Translations under genes and position numbers: made by a program | Assembly (NCBI GenBank): GCA_004764695.1 | Contig: SMSO01000025.1 | Location: 1,349,102 to 1,413,101 of the forward strand | Direction of reading: 5' to 3' | Source: Schizochytrium sp. TIO01 | Taxonomy: Eukaryota; Sar; Bigyra; Thraustochytrida; Thraustochytriidae | DNA length: 64,000 bases | Shown: piece after piece, positions 21,763-32,354 of the stretch | Layout: each line of letters begins with the position of its first letter | Numbering within the stretch: the stretch's first letter is position 1 | Notes under the pieces: model-generated | What the model was told of the DNA's origin: nothing | Databases searched by the model: none | What the model saw: only the letters and a program-made list of their open reading frames with translations

Positions 21763-23367
21763 ATGGCCTCTTACGAAGACAACTACGGCGAGGAACAGGG
21801 CGGCGACTATGGCGAGGACTACGGCGACTATGGCGAGGACTACGGCGAGGGCGAATACGGTGGGTACAATGACACCATGGCCAGCGACTTCAACTTGCTG
21901 GACCGTGTTCGCGTTTTCGTGCAGGATTTCCACGCCAAGATTTCGGCTAACAAGGTCCTCGACGTCCGCAACCTTTACTGCAAGGAGTGGTCGAGCATCA
22001 CCAGCGCTTACTACAAGGACATTGAGTGGCCGCGTGCCGACGAGGTCGCTGGTCTTTGCGACAACGACCAGACGTTTCTGTTATTCTACAACGAGCTGTA
22101 CTACAGGCACATTTTTGTGAACTGCGAGCCTCTGATTCACCACCGCTTTGAGTCGTGGAACAACTACCGCGCTCTCTTCGATAAGGTTCTCGAAAACGAT
22201 GAGCTCCGCGGCCGTATGATTCCTAGTGAGTGGGTGAACGACATGATTGACGAGTTTCTGTACCAGTTCCAGGACTTCTGCAGATACAAGCACGACGTCG
22301 GTAGCCTTTCTGAGGATGAGAGCCGTCTTCTTGAGGAGAACCCGAACGTGTGGGCCACCGAGACTGTGCTTGGATACCTGACTTCCTTCATGCAGCAGTC
22401 TGGCGTCGTCCCGATGCTGGAGGCGTCCAAGAACCTTCAAGGCGCCCGCCTCAATGTGCTCCAGTCTCTTGGTTACTTCAGTATCTTCGGTCTGTGCCGC
22501 ATGAACTGCCTCATGGCTGACTACCGCCGTGCCGTCGCCGTTCTTGCACCGGTCGACACCGATGACAAGCGTGCTCTTTTCACGCGTGTTCCGGGCTGCC
22601 ACGTGACTCTCTTCTACTACCTTGGTTTTGCCTATCTTATGATGAGGAGATATGCTGATGCTCTTAGCGTGTTTTCCGCTGTCCTATTGGCACACCGTGG
22701 CTCCTCTAAGGACAGGAACACTTCGTTCGCCGATGGCCAGATCCACGGCAAGTATGACCGCATCCGTGCTCTCGCCGCGATGGCCATTTCTCTGAGCCCC
22801 GGTATGCGTGTGGACCAGCAGGTCTCTTACGTGATCTCGGAGAAGCACGCAGACAACTTGCTGCTCCTGAACAAGCGCGACGAGTCGACTTTTGAGTCTC
22901 TTTTCAGCTACGCGTGCCCCAAGTTCATCGTGCCGGGTAACCCGAACTTCGGAGACCTTGGAAACCGCCACCAGGAGGCATACCGTCTGCAGTTGAAGTT
23001 GTTCCTGTACGAGGTGCGCCAGCAGGCAGCTATCCCTACGATCAGGTCGTACCTGTTGCTGTACACGTCGATTCCCATCACCAAGCTCGCCAAGTTCTGC
23101 GAGATGCCGCCCGAGAGGTTCCGGGAGTACCTCTGCCTGCTCAAGTCCACCGCCAACCAAGTGGTGCACCAGGATGGCACACCGGCGCTCGAGGGAACTC
23201 TGCAGGTGGTGAACGATATTCACTTCTTCATTGTAGGCGACATGGTCTTCATGGACGAGACCAAGCAGCCCCAGCGCTTTGCGCAATACTTCATGACCTA
23301 CGCTCTCAAGTTCCAGCAGACCATCGACGACATGGCCGAGCTCAAGGACACCGCTGCCGCGCGTTAG
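21763..23367 (+). CDS. EIF3L: Eukaryotic translation initiation factor 3 subunit L
   Basis: A 534-residue protein, close to the usual eIF3L length (human about 564). The N-terminus is a short Tyr/Gly/Asp/Glu repeat (YGEDYGDYGEDYG, about residues 13-40). Family-typical stretches follow: VLDVRNLYCKEWSSI near 64, ESWNNYRALFDKVL near 129, LGYFSIFGLCRMNCLMADYR near 235, and the C-terminal PCI region at about 310-500 with SYLLLYTSIPITKLAKF. eIF3L is a cytosolic PCI subunit of the eIF3 complex, which helps load the 40S ribosome during initiation. The ATG lies in the context aaaATGg. The coding region is noticeably more GC-rich at third positions than its neighbours, consistent with high expression. 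There is no intron. Assignment is firm. Confidence 0.95.
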   Translation: MASYEDNYGEEQGGDYGEDYGDYGEDYGEGEYGGYNDTMASDFNLLDRVRVFVQDFHAKISANKVLDVRNLYCKEWSSITSAYYKDIEWPRADEVAGLCDNDQTFLLFYNELYYRHIFVNCEPLIHHRFESWNNYRALFDKVLENDELRGRMIPSEWVNDMIDEFLYQFQDFCRYKHDVGSLSEDESRLLEENPNVWATETVLGYLTSFMQQSGVVPMLEASKNLQGARLNVLQSLGYFSIFGLCRMNCLMADYRRAVAVLAPVDTDDKRALFTRVPGCHVTLFYYLGFAYLMMRRYADALSVFSAVLLAHRGSSKDRNTSFADGQIHGKYDRIRALAAMAISLSPGMRVDQQVSYVISEKHADNLLLLNKRDESTFESLFSYACPKFIVPGNPNFGDLGNRHQEAYRLQLKLFLYEVRQQAAIPTIRSYLLLYTSIPITKLAKFCEMPPERFREYLCLLKSTANQVVHQDGTPALEGTLQVVNDIHFFIVGDMVFMDETKQPQRFAQYFMTYALKFQQTIDDMAELKDTAAAR

Positions 23368-24385
23368 ATGCTAGCTTTCATGAACGATCGAACAAAGGAA
23401 CAAAAGAACTACCTTGTTCTTCTTCACATTCGTATTTCCTGACAACACCTACCATTACTACAAGAATAACGACTTCTCTAGCCGCAAATACGAGATCGAC
23501 GCCTCCGTTTACACGATTTGTTCTTCCTGATGATAATGCATAGGATGCATAGGATGATGGCGAGGTCATGTCTGATCGCAAGCTCAGGAAAGCGAGGCAT
23601 CTATTTCACAATCCAGCCAACAACAACAACTTGACGACACCCAACCCATAACTACTAAATAAACCCTCTTGCTAACCAAACCCTCTTCATCTTCTCTCTC
23701 CAGCTTTGGTAGCTGAATGGGAAATGCACCCATTTTAGTCACTTCAAGTCTGGCAGTTTTAGAGTTGCTGCACATACCCACGTGGGCCAAACCACGACCT
23801 AATGCAATTGTATCTTGTTTCAACATTTTCGTCTTGACGTAGGACCAAACCCTTAATTAGACCTGCATAACCCATGAGAAAAAAATACCTTCAGCAAGCA
23901 AGCTCCATAATTGCTTGTCTTTTATCCTCCACATTTCCATTACACAACCTCAAGATTCGTAAATGAGTTCTTTTTCTTTTCTTCTATTAATGATGAGCAA
24001 ACATCAAACAAACAAACAAACAAACAAGCGAATTGACGAACGAACCAAAGGAATGAATGAATGAATGAATGAATACTAAGTTTTGCCTAATTGGATTAGC
24101 CCGCCCTTAGGATAGTCTCTTTCCTTATAAACATTCCAAATAACACTTTCCCAGTATAAACACTAATATTGGTGGATAATATGTGTCATGATGATTAGCG
24201 AAGACCAAATAGATAACAAGGGAGAGCAAGCCTCGAAACATCAACACAAACCGCGCTAGGTTCCACTGGCCAACCCTGGACGAATCGACCAGCAAATATA
24301 GCCAGACCTTCCTCGTTTGCGAGGGTGGTCGTCTTTGCAGCAAACAGCACACCGTTTGCGTTGTCGTTTGCCTGATTCGATCATC
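23368..24385. other. Intergenic region, no gene seen
   Basis: 3' flank of eIF3L and upstream region of the CBP20 gene. It contains short (CAAA)n and (GAAT)n runs near 24005-24075. No supported gene was found. Confidence 0.6.
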
Positions 24386-25285
24386 ATGGCAACGCTGCTG
24401 GAGCAAACGAGGGCGCGACCTGCGAGAGAGTACTTTGACAAGACTCTGTTTGCATCCTTAGCAGCGCATCAGGCTGCGAAGGAGCGGTCGAGCACGGTTT
24501 ATGTGGGTGGTCTGTCCGAGTTTACGACGGAGCAGCAGTTACACGCAGTCTTCTCGCTGTGCGGCAGCGTTCGCAGAGTCGTTATGGGCCTTCACCGTGT
24601 AGAACGTAAGCCGTGCGGCTTCTGCTTTGTAGAGTTTGAGCGCCGACAAGCCGCAGTAGATGCCGAGAGACTCTTGAGCGGAATTGAGCTTGATGCCAAG
24701 GCTATCAAAGTTGAGATTGACCCGGGTTTTGTCGACGGAAGGCAGTACGGAAGAGCTCGTAGTGGAGGACAAGCACAAGAAGACCGCAGAGGAAACCAAC
24801 AAACCTTTGGATTCGGAGGCGCAGGAACCCAAAACTCATCGAGATCTCACACACATAGACGATTAAGAGACACAAGGGATTCGAGGGACCAGAGGGGACA
24901 TCGTGGTGCTAGGAACTGGGAGCCCAGAGGACGGAGAGATCGTGGTGACAGAGATCGTGGTGACAGAGATCGTGGTGATAGAGATCGTGGTGATAGAGAT
25001 CGCGGTGATAGAGATCGCCGCGATAGAGAACGCCGCGACCGAGACCGTGAGGGGGGGCATATTTCTCGAGAGTCTCTAGAGAGAGAAAGATCCGCGCCTG
25101 CCCAACGAGATCATTCGAGAGCGGCCTCGGAAACTGTAACGACAACTACTACAAAGAGACCAAGAGCAGAATCAAATGATTCCGCAGGATCTGATGATGA
25201 GGAAACGCTTAGAAGACGCAGAGCCAGACGCCAGAGGACCCGGAGGCGGTCTGGCTCAGACTCGGACTCTTCAGATTCTGATTAA
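24386..25285 (+). CDS. NCBP2: Nuclear cap-binding protein subunit 2 (CBP20)
   Basis: A 299-residue RNA-binding protein. The single RRM occupies about residues 36-115, with RNP2 VYVGGL (38-43) and RNP1 CGFCFVEF (77-84). The cap-contact tail VDGRQYGRARSGGQ lies at about 116-129, a near-signature of CBP20. With CBP80 it binds the m7G cap of nuclear transcripts and supports splicing, export and the first round of translation. The aligned position of the second cap-stacking tyrosine of the human protein is Phe46 here; the first may be Tyr16. Residues 130-299 form an Arg/Asp/Ser-rich extension with six RDRGD-type pentapeptides and an Arg/Asp/Ser C-terminus, much longer than in animals and reminiscent of plant CBP20 tails. 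The start at 24386 is chosen because homology begins there; an in-frame ATG at 24317 would add 23 residues of poor match. Confidence 0.93.
   Translation: MATLLEQTRARPAREYFDKTLFASLAAHQAAKERSSTVYVGGLSEFTTEQQLHAVFSLCGSVRRVVMGLHRVERKPCGFCFVEFERRQAAVDAERLLSGIELDAKAIKVEIDPGFVDGRQYGRARSGGQAQEDRRGNQQTFGFGGAGTQNSSRSHTHRRLRDTRDSRDQRGHRGARNWEPRGRRDRGDRDRGDRDRGDRDRGDRDRGDRDRRDRERRDRDREGGHISRESLERERSAPAQRDHSRAASETVTTTTTKRPRAESNDSAGSDDEETLRRRRARRQRTRRRSGSDSDSSDSD
24935..25024 (+). repeat. 15-bp tandem repeat inside the CBP20 tail
   Basis: Six tandem 15-bp units (agagatcgtggtgac and variants) encode RDRGD-type pentapeptides. Later units carry third-position changes that keep the amino acids mostly constant, suggesting purifying selection on the Arg/Asp tail. 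Confidence 0.9.
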
Positions 25286-25999
25286 ATTTGATGTTGTCTC
25301 TGATGGACTGCTTGAATGGACACCTCGAGGAAGATCACGTTGAACATTCGACCCTGACTCTGCATAAAGGTCTAGTTTGGTGAAGGTCCCAAGCCTAAAC
25401 CGCCTTGGAAACTCTGGCAAATCATGCCCCTTGATAAAGATGTAATTGTCACCGACGCGAGACGAGCAGCTTTACGCGACCCAATCACGAAGCAAAGAAA
25501 CTACTACCTTTAGGTTCATCCTTCTTATTTTCTCACTCATGAGGGGGGTTGTTTTAGAGCTGATGGACTAGCTGTAGATAGCTAGCCTAAATAACTCAGC
25601 TTCATGAGCAAAACCTGATTGCATACTTTCATTTATCGATACTGCTACTCTTATTCACACCACACAATAAACCCACTAAATACACATTTACTTCGCCTTT
25701 CATTTGCTCCACATTTATCCTACAAATCTTTTTCTCTGTCGTCCAGACATCATAACAATCGTAAATTCCCGCTAGCAATTTCATTTATCTTTGTAAGGCA
25801 TCCAAACAAGTCTAGTCTTTTCACTCGCCTGCCCAAGTACGAAAAGATCAATTATGCTAGCAAGAGAGAAACAGAGTTGAGGAGAATAATCAACATTGCT
25901 CATTTACAAAGACAATTTGATAGTTTTACAACATGTATTCTTCCTTTACCTACAAGATCTACAACTTGTTTTTTTGAAATTTAAAAAAAGGAAAATCAA
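25286..25999. other. Convergent 3' flanks, no gene seen
   Basis: AT-rich spacer between the CBP20 stop codon and the stop of the convergent coiled-coil gene. A 121-codon plus-strand frame at 25619-25984 has AT-driven composition and no recognisable domain. Confidence 0.6.
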
Positions 26000-28900
26000 T
26001 TAAAGCTTAGTAAGCTTTTCAAGCTGATCTCCCCAGTAAACCGACCAGCGATTCTCTTCAGCCAGCATCCCACGGAATTTAGTGTCTACCCCAGTACAAG
26101 CTTCACGAAACCACTCTACAAAACTATCATATGCCCGGTGTCTCTCTAAAATGACACTACGATGTTGCATCGTATCAAGAGTCTCCTTGGAGTCCACTAG
26201 GATCTGCGACGGGGTTTGTACTACATCACCCTCAGATCCAGGCTCGGGTAGACCCTCATCAAGTCTGTTGTCAAATGCAGTGCGAAGCTTGTTTAGGGAC
26301 ACACTATCCAAAATGGGCCATGACTTCCGAACAAGGCCACGCGGATCCATATTAGCAAGGCCGTCAGCATCATTCTGTTCCTTTGTTTCTACCTGAAGGC
26401 GGGTTTTTCGCAGCCTTCGCAACCCCATACGCTTCGTAACAACCTCGTCATCCCCGGGCAAAGCACGTAGGTCGATAGGAAGAATCATGGAGTCTAACAA
26501 CATTAAAAGTGTGCATGAACACAACTTCAGTGCCTCAGAAAACGTGTCTGCCTCTTTACGAAGACCTTGAAGAATCTCAGTATGCGTACTTTGCAGCTTT
26601 TCCCTTGAACTCTCCAGACGAGACTTTTCACTTTCGCACAACTGAGCAAGATCCATTTTATGATTTGGATCTCCAATGATGGGTCGCAAAAGATTCCTAT
26701 GGCCGAGACGCATTTTTTCACTCCGTCTATGAAATTCAGCAAAATCTGCTTCTTGATCTTCACGTGAAAGATTTCCATAATATTGTGCGCGAAGAACAAA
26801 GTACCCAAGAGCTACTGCAGGTGCTTCGACTAAAAGCTCTTGCGTGTGTGTAATCTGTTCTCGAAGGCGGCGCGAGGCATCCTCCTGTGCTTGTCGACCT
26901 TTCTCTTCAAACTCACGCAGAAAAACAACAAGAGACTCCGGTAGGAGCTCACCGTCGGGCGTGAGCCTCTTCCCGGATTCCAAGAGCTCGCTCATCATAC
27001 CTTCGGCCTCATATAGCTCAGTTGTGTCCTTTCGACACTGTGCCTGTGCACTTTCTAGGACCGCACGAAAGGTTCCCTCCTGGCTCACGCCTGTTCCCAT
27101 TGCTACTGTCACAGCCTCCTCATTCATACCTTCAACAAGAGGGTCATTTGGAAGGTCCTGCAACTCAAGAGTTTCTGGCTTAGGAGCTTGATCAAAGTCC
27201 TTCAAGAACTCTAAATATTTTGCACGCCTCCATGTACACTTGCGGATAGAGTCAATGACAATCTTGATACGTAAAGCTAGTGACTTCGTTTCCTCGGCAA
27301 TGTTTTGGGCACTTGCTGAATGTATCAGCATCTCAAGCTCACGGATCAAGCCATCGATGAAGGTTTCACCGGCCTTAGAGCGAGATAGCTCTGAACGGAG
27401 TCTCTCTTGTGCCTTGCGTCGAGGAGCACCGTATTTACGACCAAGGCCCTCTCGTACTGAAAGTGCTTGTAAGCATTGCTCAAAATTCTGTGTTAAAGCA
27501 GAAGACATGGTAACACGTGTATCTTTGATCAAGGTAAAGAGACTTTGCAGTTCTTCGGCACGAGTTTGAATATCACGAATTACCCTCTCCTCCACAAGAG
27601 CCAAAGCCCGTCGCTCATTGGCAATCTCATCCTGGTTATAATCACCTCCACTTTCGAATGGAGTACAAGTCGAAAGAAACTGGCGATTCATATCTAGTAG
27701 TTCATTGTTTCGACGCACAAAAGGCATCAATGCTTCCTTTTCGTCCTCCATTGCATCTTTGAACGAGGCTACCGTATCTTTGCCCTTTTTAGCAAGACCT
27801 TGGAGGGCTGCAGCGTTTGACTGTGCCTCCAAATGCAGCTGTAGACCATTCATAAACTGCTTAAACTTGCGCAGTGCTTCCTTAACTTTTCCTAACTTTC
27901 GTTGAAACTGCTGACCTTGATGTGTGTTTTTCAGCTGGAATGCACGTACATGCCTGTCGTGGCGTTGCTGATGTTGTAATAGCTCCCCAGCTCGAGGTTG
28001 TTGAAACTTTACATCAGTGCGGCCCTTTCGAGGCCAGTGTAAACGAAGACGCTCTTCGAGCTCTTCAGTGTAGTCTTCACAGCGCTCACTGCAAAGAGAT
28101 TCCATCTCTGACTCTCGGTGGGCTCTATACTCGCAAGTGGAAGCGAAAACAGCATCCCGTAGCTGCTCAATTAATGGAATCACGTGTTCCTCCTTAATTG
28201 AAAGACTTGCCCATGATTGAATAGGTTTTGACGCATGTGCTTCTGGCTTTTCTGACTCTTTGCTCTTATCGAGAGCATCCACTGGCATCTCGATTGTTGA
28301 TGAAATTTCACATTTGTCATCTACAATATCATCCTCAACGCCAACATCCTTTGCATCGACATTTAAAGCCTGCTCGTTATCATTCTCAGACGCAACGACA
28401 TCGTTTTGAGACCCGCTATCTGACACTGCATCTTCCTGATGTGTCCGTTCATCCTCAAGGATCAGTGCTGCTTTTTCTTCTTCGCTCAGAGGTAGTTTTA
28501 AGAGGAACACTGCGAGATCTTTAGAGGTTCTATCTTGTTCAAAGTGGAATTTAGATTTGAAGATAAAGGAGAGAGGTCGAAGCGTTGATGAATCACCCTC
28601 TGAGGGTGTTTCACCAGGGTCAATACTCCGCTCTTTAAAACTTTGATTTGTGTCCTCTTCAGTACCGCTGTTACTGTTTTTCTCAACGTCGTCACCTGGT
28701 GATAACCCTCCATCCTCAGAACTGTATTCGTCAACGAGTTCCGGGTCTGCCAAGCCTTCTTTGACCTCGCTACCACCTCCATCATTAGCAATTGAATTCT
28801 CCAGAGGATCCACTTCATCGTTGAGAGGCTGCCGACTTCTTATATCTTCTGTCTTGCCTTCTTCAACATATGCCTGTTTTATTGGCGTGTTTATCTCCAA

Positions 28901-31669
28901 GCTAGAAGGTTCGCTAGCTGCCTTGGTAGTATGTTGAAACCCAAAGTGAGTTGCAACTTTGCAGTGGCTCTCATATGCCTCATTCTCAGCTCTCTTTGGA
29001 TGCTCACGTGACAGCACGACCCCATCATGATGATACTTTCGGTATCCAGCATCGATCTCAGCAAGTAGCTGCAGGGCTTCCTCAAAGTATTCATTAAGCG
29101 AACTTCGATCTGGAGCATGTCGAAGCCTTTCAACCGTTTCAGTGAATTGCTTCTCTTTTCTTCCGTCAGATTCTTCAAAATTATCTGCAAGATGATCTAA
29201 AGCATTTTCAAAGTTAATATCTGTTTGCTCATCTCCCTCCCTTGAGGCTTGTAGAATCTGAGCGCAGCCGGCCACAAAGTCACACAGACTCTTGGAATGA
29301 AATGCTAATCTCTGAGCCTGTTTTGCCATGTGTTCGTTTAGTGCTTGACGATACGCTTTGATCTCTTGTTGACGGAGAATCACACGATCTGTGCAATGTT
29401 TTGCAATCACCCCATCCACAGTCGTGTTCACGTTCACTTGAATACGAAGGGTATCTCTGCATGCTTGGAGCTCGTTTAAGATATCTATTGGAAGGCTTGA
29501 AGTATGGACCAGAGTTCCAAGCATTTTTTGAGCCGTACGCAAGTCTACCAAATTAATCGGTTTGGCTTTGTACGCAAGCTCTGCAGAGTTAGGATCATAG
29601 GTTTGGTGAGACTCGAAGGCCTCGGTATCATCCTCTTTATTATCATGCTCTGACTGGGAAACCCTGCTCACAGCCCCAGCTACCTCCTGTGGTGCAATGT
29701 CAGAGCTTGACTCTGTCTTAGATTCGCCAGAAATTGAAGACTCATCTTCATTCACTTCATTATTTAAGGACGGATCGACTTCCTCTAGCAGACGAATCGC
29801 TTCGGTGATTTCCTTCTCGAGATAGTTCCCGAGGGGAGAACAAGTTAAAAGAAGAAGCGTCGCTTGGCGATGTAGGATTGGCACTAACGGAGCGAGTTCT
29901 GATGTTGCTCCAACTCGAAGCTTCTCCAAAGTTGATTGAATGCCTTTGAGGTCTGAAGATTTACCCTCATCTTCATGGAGCTGCATGATGCCTCGTGCCT
30001 CGACCAAAAGCTCAATTCGGTACAATAGCTTTTCTAAGTGTTCGTTGTAAATGAGTTGTGGCTTAGCCAGAGTTGTAACGATATTTGTAAGTTCACTCTT
30101 GAGTCCCCCACTTCTGCGGAAAAAGTCATCAAGGTTATCATCCGTCATCATATTATGCAGACGCATCCTATGCTCTGCACCACGACCTCGCTCTCCTTGC
30201 GTAAAAATGTCTCCCAAGTCCGCCAAAGCAGCGTACTCATGAATTTCTGCTCGCAGCGCCTCTTGTGTTTGCTCCATGCTAGCCTTCATCTCACCTTCAT
30301 GCTTGAGAAGTGCCTCTGCAAGCTGCTCGCACTCAAGGTTTTCCTCTTCATCAAGTTTCTGAAGCGTTTGCCTAATTTCATTGATTCGCTCCATCGTTAA
30401 ATGAGGGAGGTTTAAGGGAATTTCAGAGGCATTTGAATCTATAGTTGGCACAAGATGTTGAAGGTCAGAAATTAGTTCTAGCCGTTGCTCTTCATGGCGA
30501 ACTCGCTGGCTCTTCTCTGCCTCTAAGATAATATCATGTCTTTCAGAAGGATCACAGAATCGATCAGAGTCCAGAAGATCACTCCATTCATGCAAAGCGC
30601 GCTCATGCCGGAGGAATCTCCATCGAGTTTCTGCCCTTTCCCAATGAGCCTTGGTATGATGAAAAACTGAGACCTGATGCCGTAGCATCCTTGCTGTCAG
30701 ATCATTTTTTATTTTCAAATTGTTGATCACAACAATATTTATCTCGTGCGCCTCTCGCTCTGCAATGCGAGCTATCTCTCCTTGTAATTTGTAGCTGATC
30801 GCAACTAGACCTTCCACAAGACTCGAGAGTTCTGTACTAGTTTGTACTGTACGATTTTCCTCTACGGCATCCAAAGCAGCGTCAAATGATAAAATAGCTT
30901 GTTTTCGCTCCTCGCAGAGAGCCCCCAGTCGTACCCAAGCCTGACAAACGTATTCATAATCTTGCATACGCAATTGAGCTTCATCGCGAAGCTCTAAAAC
31001 CACCTCACGAATTGCTTCGTCCATTGCTTCGAGTTTGTCTCGTAAATCTCGACCAAAGTCGATTACTTTCTTTTCCAAGGCATCTGATATTTCCGCAACT
31101 TTAACTTTAAAACCTCGTAGTGCCTCATCATGGCGCAGCTGCCTAGACTTCGACATGTCTTTTACCTTAGACAAACCAGTGGAAGATTCTGTTTTTCCTG
31201 GCAGTCTGGGTAGAATTTGCACACGCGCAAGCTCATTTGCTTTAACAAGATATTCCCGTTCCTCGTTTATTGGTATTTCGGGGCGGAAACCTTCCAGCTC
31301 CTTTTTTGTCATCTTTAAATAGTCTGGCCTTAGCCTCTGCTCAAGATCTGCCTCTGCTGGTGTCAACCAAGGCTTTTCATCAGGTTTACGAGCTAAGGAT
31401 ACACCTTCTTTAGCAAGAGATTTTCGAGGCGTTGCAATGCCTCGCAAAACCTGCAGTTCTGCCTGGTACCTTGTAGCTTTGCCATTTACTATAAAGTCTT
31501 CATCTTCAAAGCGACTTTCTGCTTCACTGTCGCTATCACTATCATGTGGATCATCAAGTTCGTTCACGAGGGCGCGAGCCTGAGCTTCCTCTTCTGCGAT
31601 TCTACGTTCTTCAACATCATCTTCGATGATCGCTTCTGCCCCTTGTGTGCCAACCCCGCTGAGAAACAT
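26000..31669 (-). CDS. Large coiled-coil protein, probably CCDC180-like
   Basis: An 1889-residue, mostly alpha-helical protein in one uninterrupted frame, starting at the ATG at 31669. Residues 1-110 are acidic and low in structure. A conserved-looking helical region runs from about 140 to 640 and includes a Trp-rich segment, RWRFLRHERALHEWSDLL, near 350. An acidic, Ser/Glu-rich disordered part covers roughly 660-730 and 950-1190. Helical repeats continue to the C-terminus, where the segment at about 1640-1780 (GLRKEADTFSEAL, LLMLLDSMILPIDL) resembles the C-terminal DUF4456 of CCDC180; the N-terminal half resembles its DUF4455. CCDC180 is linked to cilia and flagella and to sperm. I infer an axonemal or basal-body role from this resemblance and from centrin elsewhere in the window, but generic coiled-coil similarity could mislead. 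No catalytic domain is visible. Confidence 0.6.
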   Translation of the reverse strand: MFLSGVGTQGAEAIIEDDVEERRIAEEEAQARALVNELDDPHDSDSDSEAESRFEDEDFIVNGKATRYQAELQVLRGIATPRKSLAKEGVSLARKPDEKPWLTPAEADLEQRLRPDYLKMTKKELEGFRPEIPINEEREYLVKANELARVQILPRLPGKTESSTGLSKVKDMSKSRQLRHDEALRGFKVKVAEISDALEKKVIDFGRDLRDKLEAMDEAIREVVLELRDEAQLRMQDYEYVCQAWVRLGALCEERKQAILSFDAALDAVEENRTVQTSTELSSLVEGLVAISYKLQGEIARIAEREAHEINIVVINNLKIKNDLTARMLRHQVSVFHHTKAHWERAETRWRFLRHERALHEWSDLLDSDRFCDPSERHDIILEAEKSQRVRHEEQRLELISDLQHLVPTIDSNASEIPLNLPHLTMERINEIRQTLQKLDEEENLECEQLAEALLKHEGEMKASMEQTQEALRAEIHEYAALADLGDIFTQGERGRGAEHRMRLHNMMTDDNLDDFFRRSGGLKSELTNIVTTLAKPQLIYNEHLEKLLYRIELLVEARGIMQLHEDEGKSSDLKGIQSTLEKLRVGATSELAPLVPILHRQATLLLLTCSPLGNYLEKEITEAIRLLEEVDPSLNNEVNEDESSISGESKTESSSDIAPQEVAGAVSRVSQSEHDNKEDDTEAFESHQTYDPNSAELAYKAKPINLVDLRTAQKMLGTLVHTSSLPIDILNELQACRDTLRIQVNVNTTVDGVIAKHCTDRVILRQQEIKAYRQALNEHMAKQAQRLAFHSKSLCDFVAGCAQILQASREGDEQTDINFENALDHLADNFEESDGRKEKQFTETVERLRHAPDRSSLNEYFEEALQLLAEIDAGYRKYHHDGVVLSREHPKRAENEAYESHCKVATHFGFQHTTKAASEPSSLEINTPIKQAYVEEGKTEDIRSRQPLNDEVDPLENSIANDGGGSEVKEGLADPELVDEYSSEDGGLSPGDDVEKNSNSGTEEDTNQSFKERSIDPGETPSEGDSSTLRPLSFIFKSKFHFEQDRTSKDLAVFLLKLPLSEEEKAALILEDERTHQEDAVSDSGSQNDVVASENDNEQALNVDAKDVGVEDDIVDDKCEISSTIEMPVDALDKSKESEKPEAHASKPIQSWASLSIKEEHVIPLIEQLRDAVFASTCEYRAHRESEMESLCSERCEDYTEELEERLRLHWPRKGRTDVKFQQPRAGELLQHQQRHDRHVRAFQLKNTHQGQQFQRKLGKVKEALRKFKQFMNGLQLHLEAQSNAAALQGLAKKGKDTVASFKDAMEDEKEALMPFVRRNNELLDMNRQFLSTCTPFESGGDYNQDEIANERRALALVEERVIRDIQTRAEELQSLFTLIKDTRVTMSSALTQNFEQCLQALSVREGLGRKYGAPRRKAQERLRSELSRSKAGETFIDGLIRELEMLIHSASAQNIAEETKSLALRIKIVIDSIRKCTWRRAKYLEFLKDFDQAPKPETLELQDLPNDPLVEGMNEEAVTVAMGTGVSQEGTFRAVLESAQAQCRKDTTELYEAEGMMSELLESGKRLTPDGELLPESLVVFLREFEEKGRQAQEDASRRLREQITHTQELLVEAPAVALGYFVLRAQYYGNLSREDQEADFAEFHRRSEKMRLGHRNLLRPIIGDPNHKMDLAQLCESEKSRLESSREKLQSTHTEILQGLRKEADTFSEALKLCSCTLLMLLDSMILPIDLRALPGDDEVVTKRMGLRRLRKTRLQVETKEQNDADGLANMDPRGLVRKSWPILDSVSLNKLRTAFDNRLDEGLPEPGSEGDVVQTPSQILVDSKETLDTMQHRSVILERHRAYDSFVEWFREACTGVDTKFRGMLAEENRWSVYWGDQLEKLTKL

Positions 31670-32354
31670 TTTCTCTATACTAATTCGCGCTTGTGACTCT
31701 ACGCCTTAACCCTGTACAATTGTGCAGCTTTGCCCATGAAAGTCCGCGCGCCGTTCCTCTAAGCCTTCGCCCTGTACAATTTTGTAGCTTTGCCCATGAA
31801 AGTCCGTACGCCGTTCAATATAGCAAGACGCTCGTTATGAAGCAATGCAACTTGTCAGGTCTACCAGCTGCCGTTGTTGCTCATTTAAATTGTACTAACA
31901 GCTGCTCCTTCTAGCTAGTTAACATCGAAATGTACTTTTCTGCAAACAGTATCGTAGAAGCTGCACTTTATTATACTGTGAGCATAGGACTATGTCTCGT
32001 TTAATCCTTTGAGTTTGATATGCGTGTGCACACCTGCCTGCTTATAAAAATGCTTTAGCTTCACAAGGTACCTAATACTTTGATTTCACTTGCCGTGAGC
32101 CTTTCTCTTTTGTATTTTCTCAAATCTCCTTTGCTCACACAATTGAAGAAAGAAGCATCGCTCTGCTTTCCTCAACGGCTAGTTCTGTATTCCCAAGAAT
32201 AGAAAAGTCGATAGACTACTTGTAAACTAAATATGCTATTTGCAGTTTCTAGCTACAAGTGAAGTATAGGACACTCCTACTTAAATAAGTAATAGCACTT
32301 TTGCAATGGTGTTGTTTATTGTTTTTTTGTTGTTGTGATTTTTTAATTCATTAA
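31670..32354. other. Divergent promoter region
   Basis: Spacer between the divergent coiled-coil gene and the ROK kinase gene. Apart from a 60-bp tandem duplication next to the coiled-coil start, it is AT-rich and without supported genes. Confidence 0.6.
31701..31820. repeat. 60-bp tandem duplication upstream of the coiled-coil gene
   Basis: Two adjacent 60-bp units (31701-31760 and 31761-31820) share long identical blocks such as cctgtacaat, agctttgcccatgaaagtcc and cgccgttc. It begins 32 bases upstream of the ATG at 31669, so it lies in the promoter or 5' leader of that minus-strand gene. Confidence 0.9.

Noticed and set aside
22081-23286. Minus-strand frames of 173 and 200 codons
   Set aside because: Antisense to eIF3L, whose homology is firm; they reflect its GC-rich third positions.
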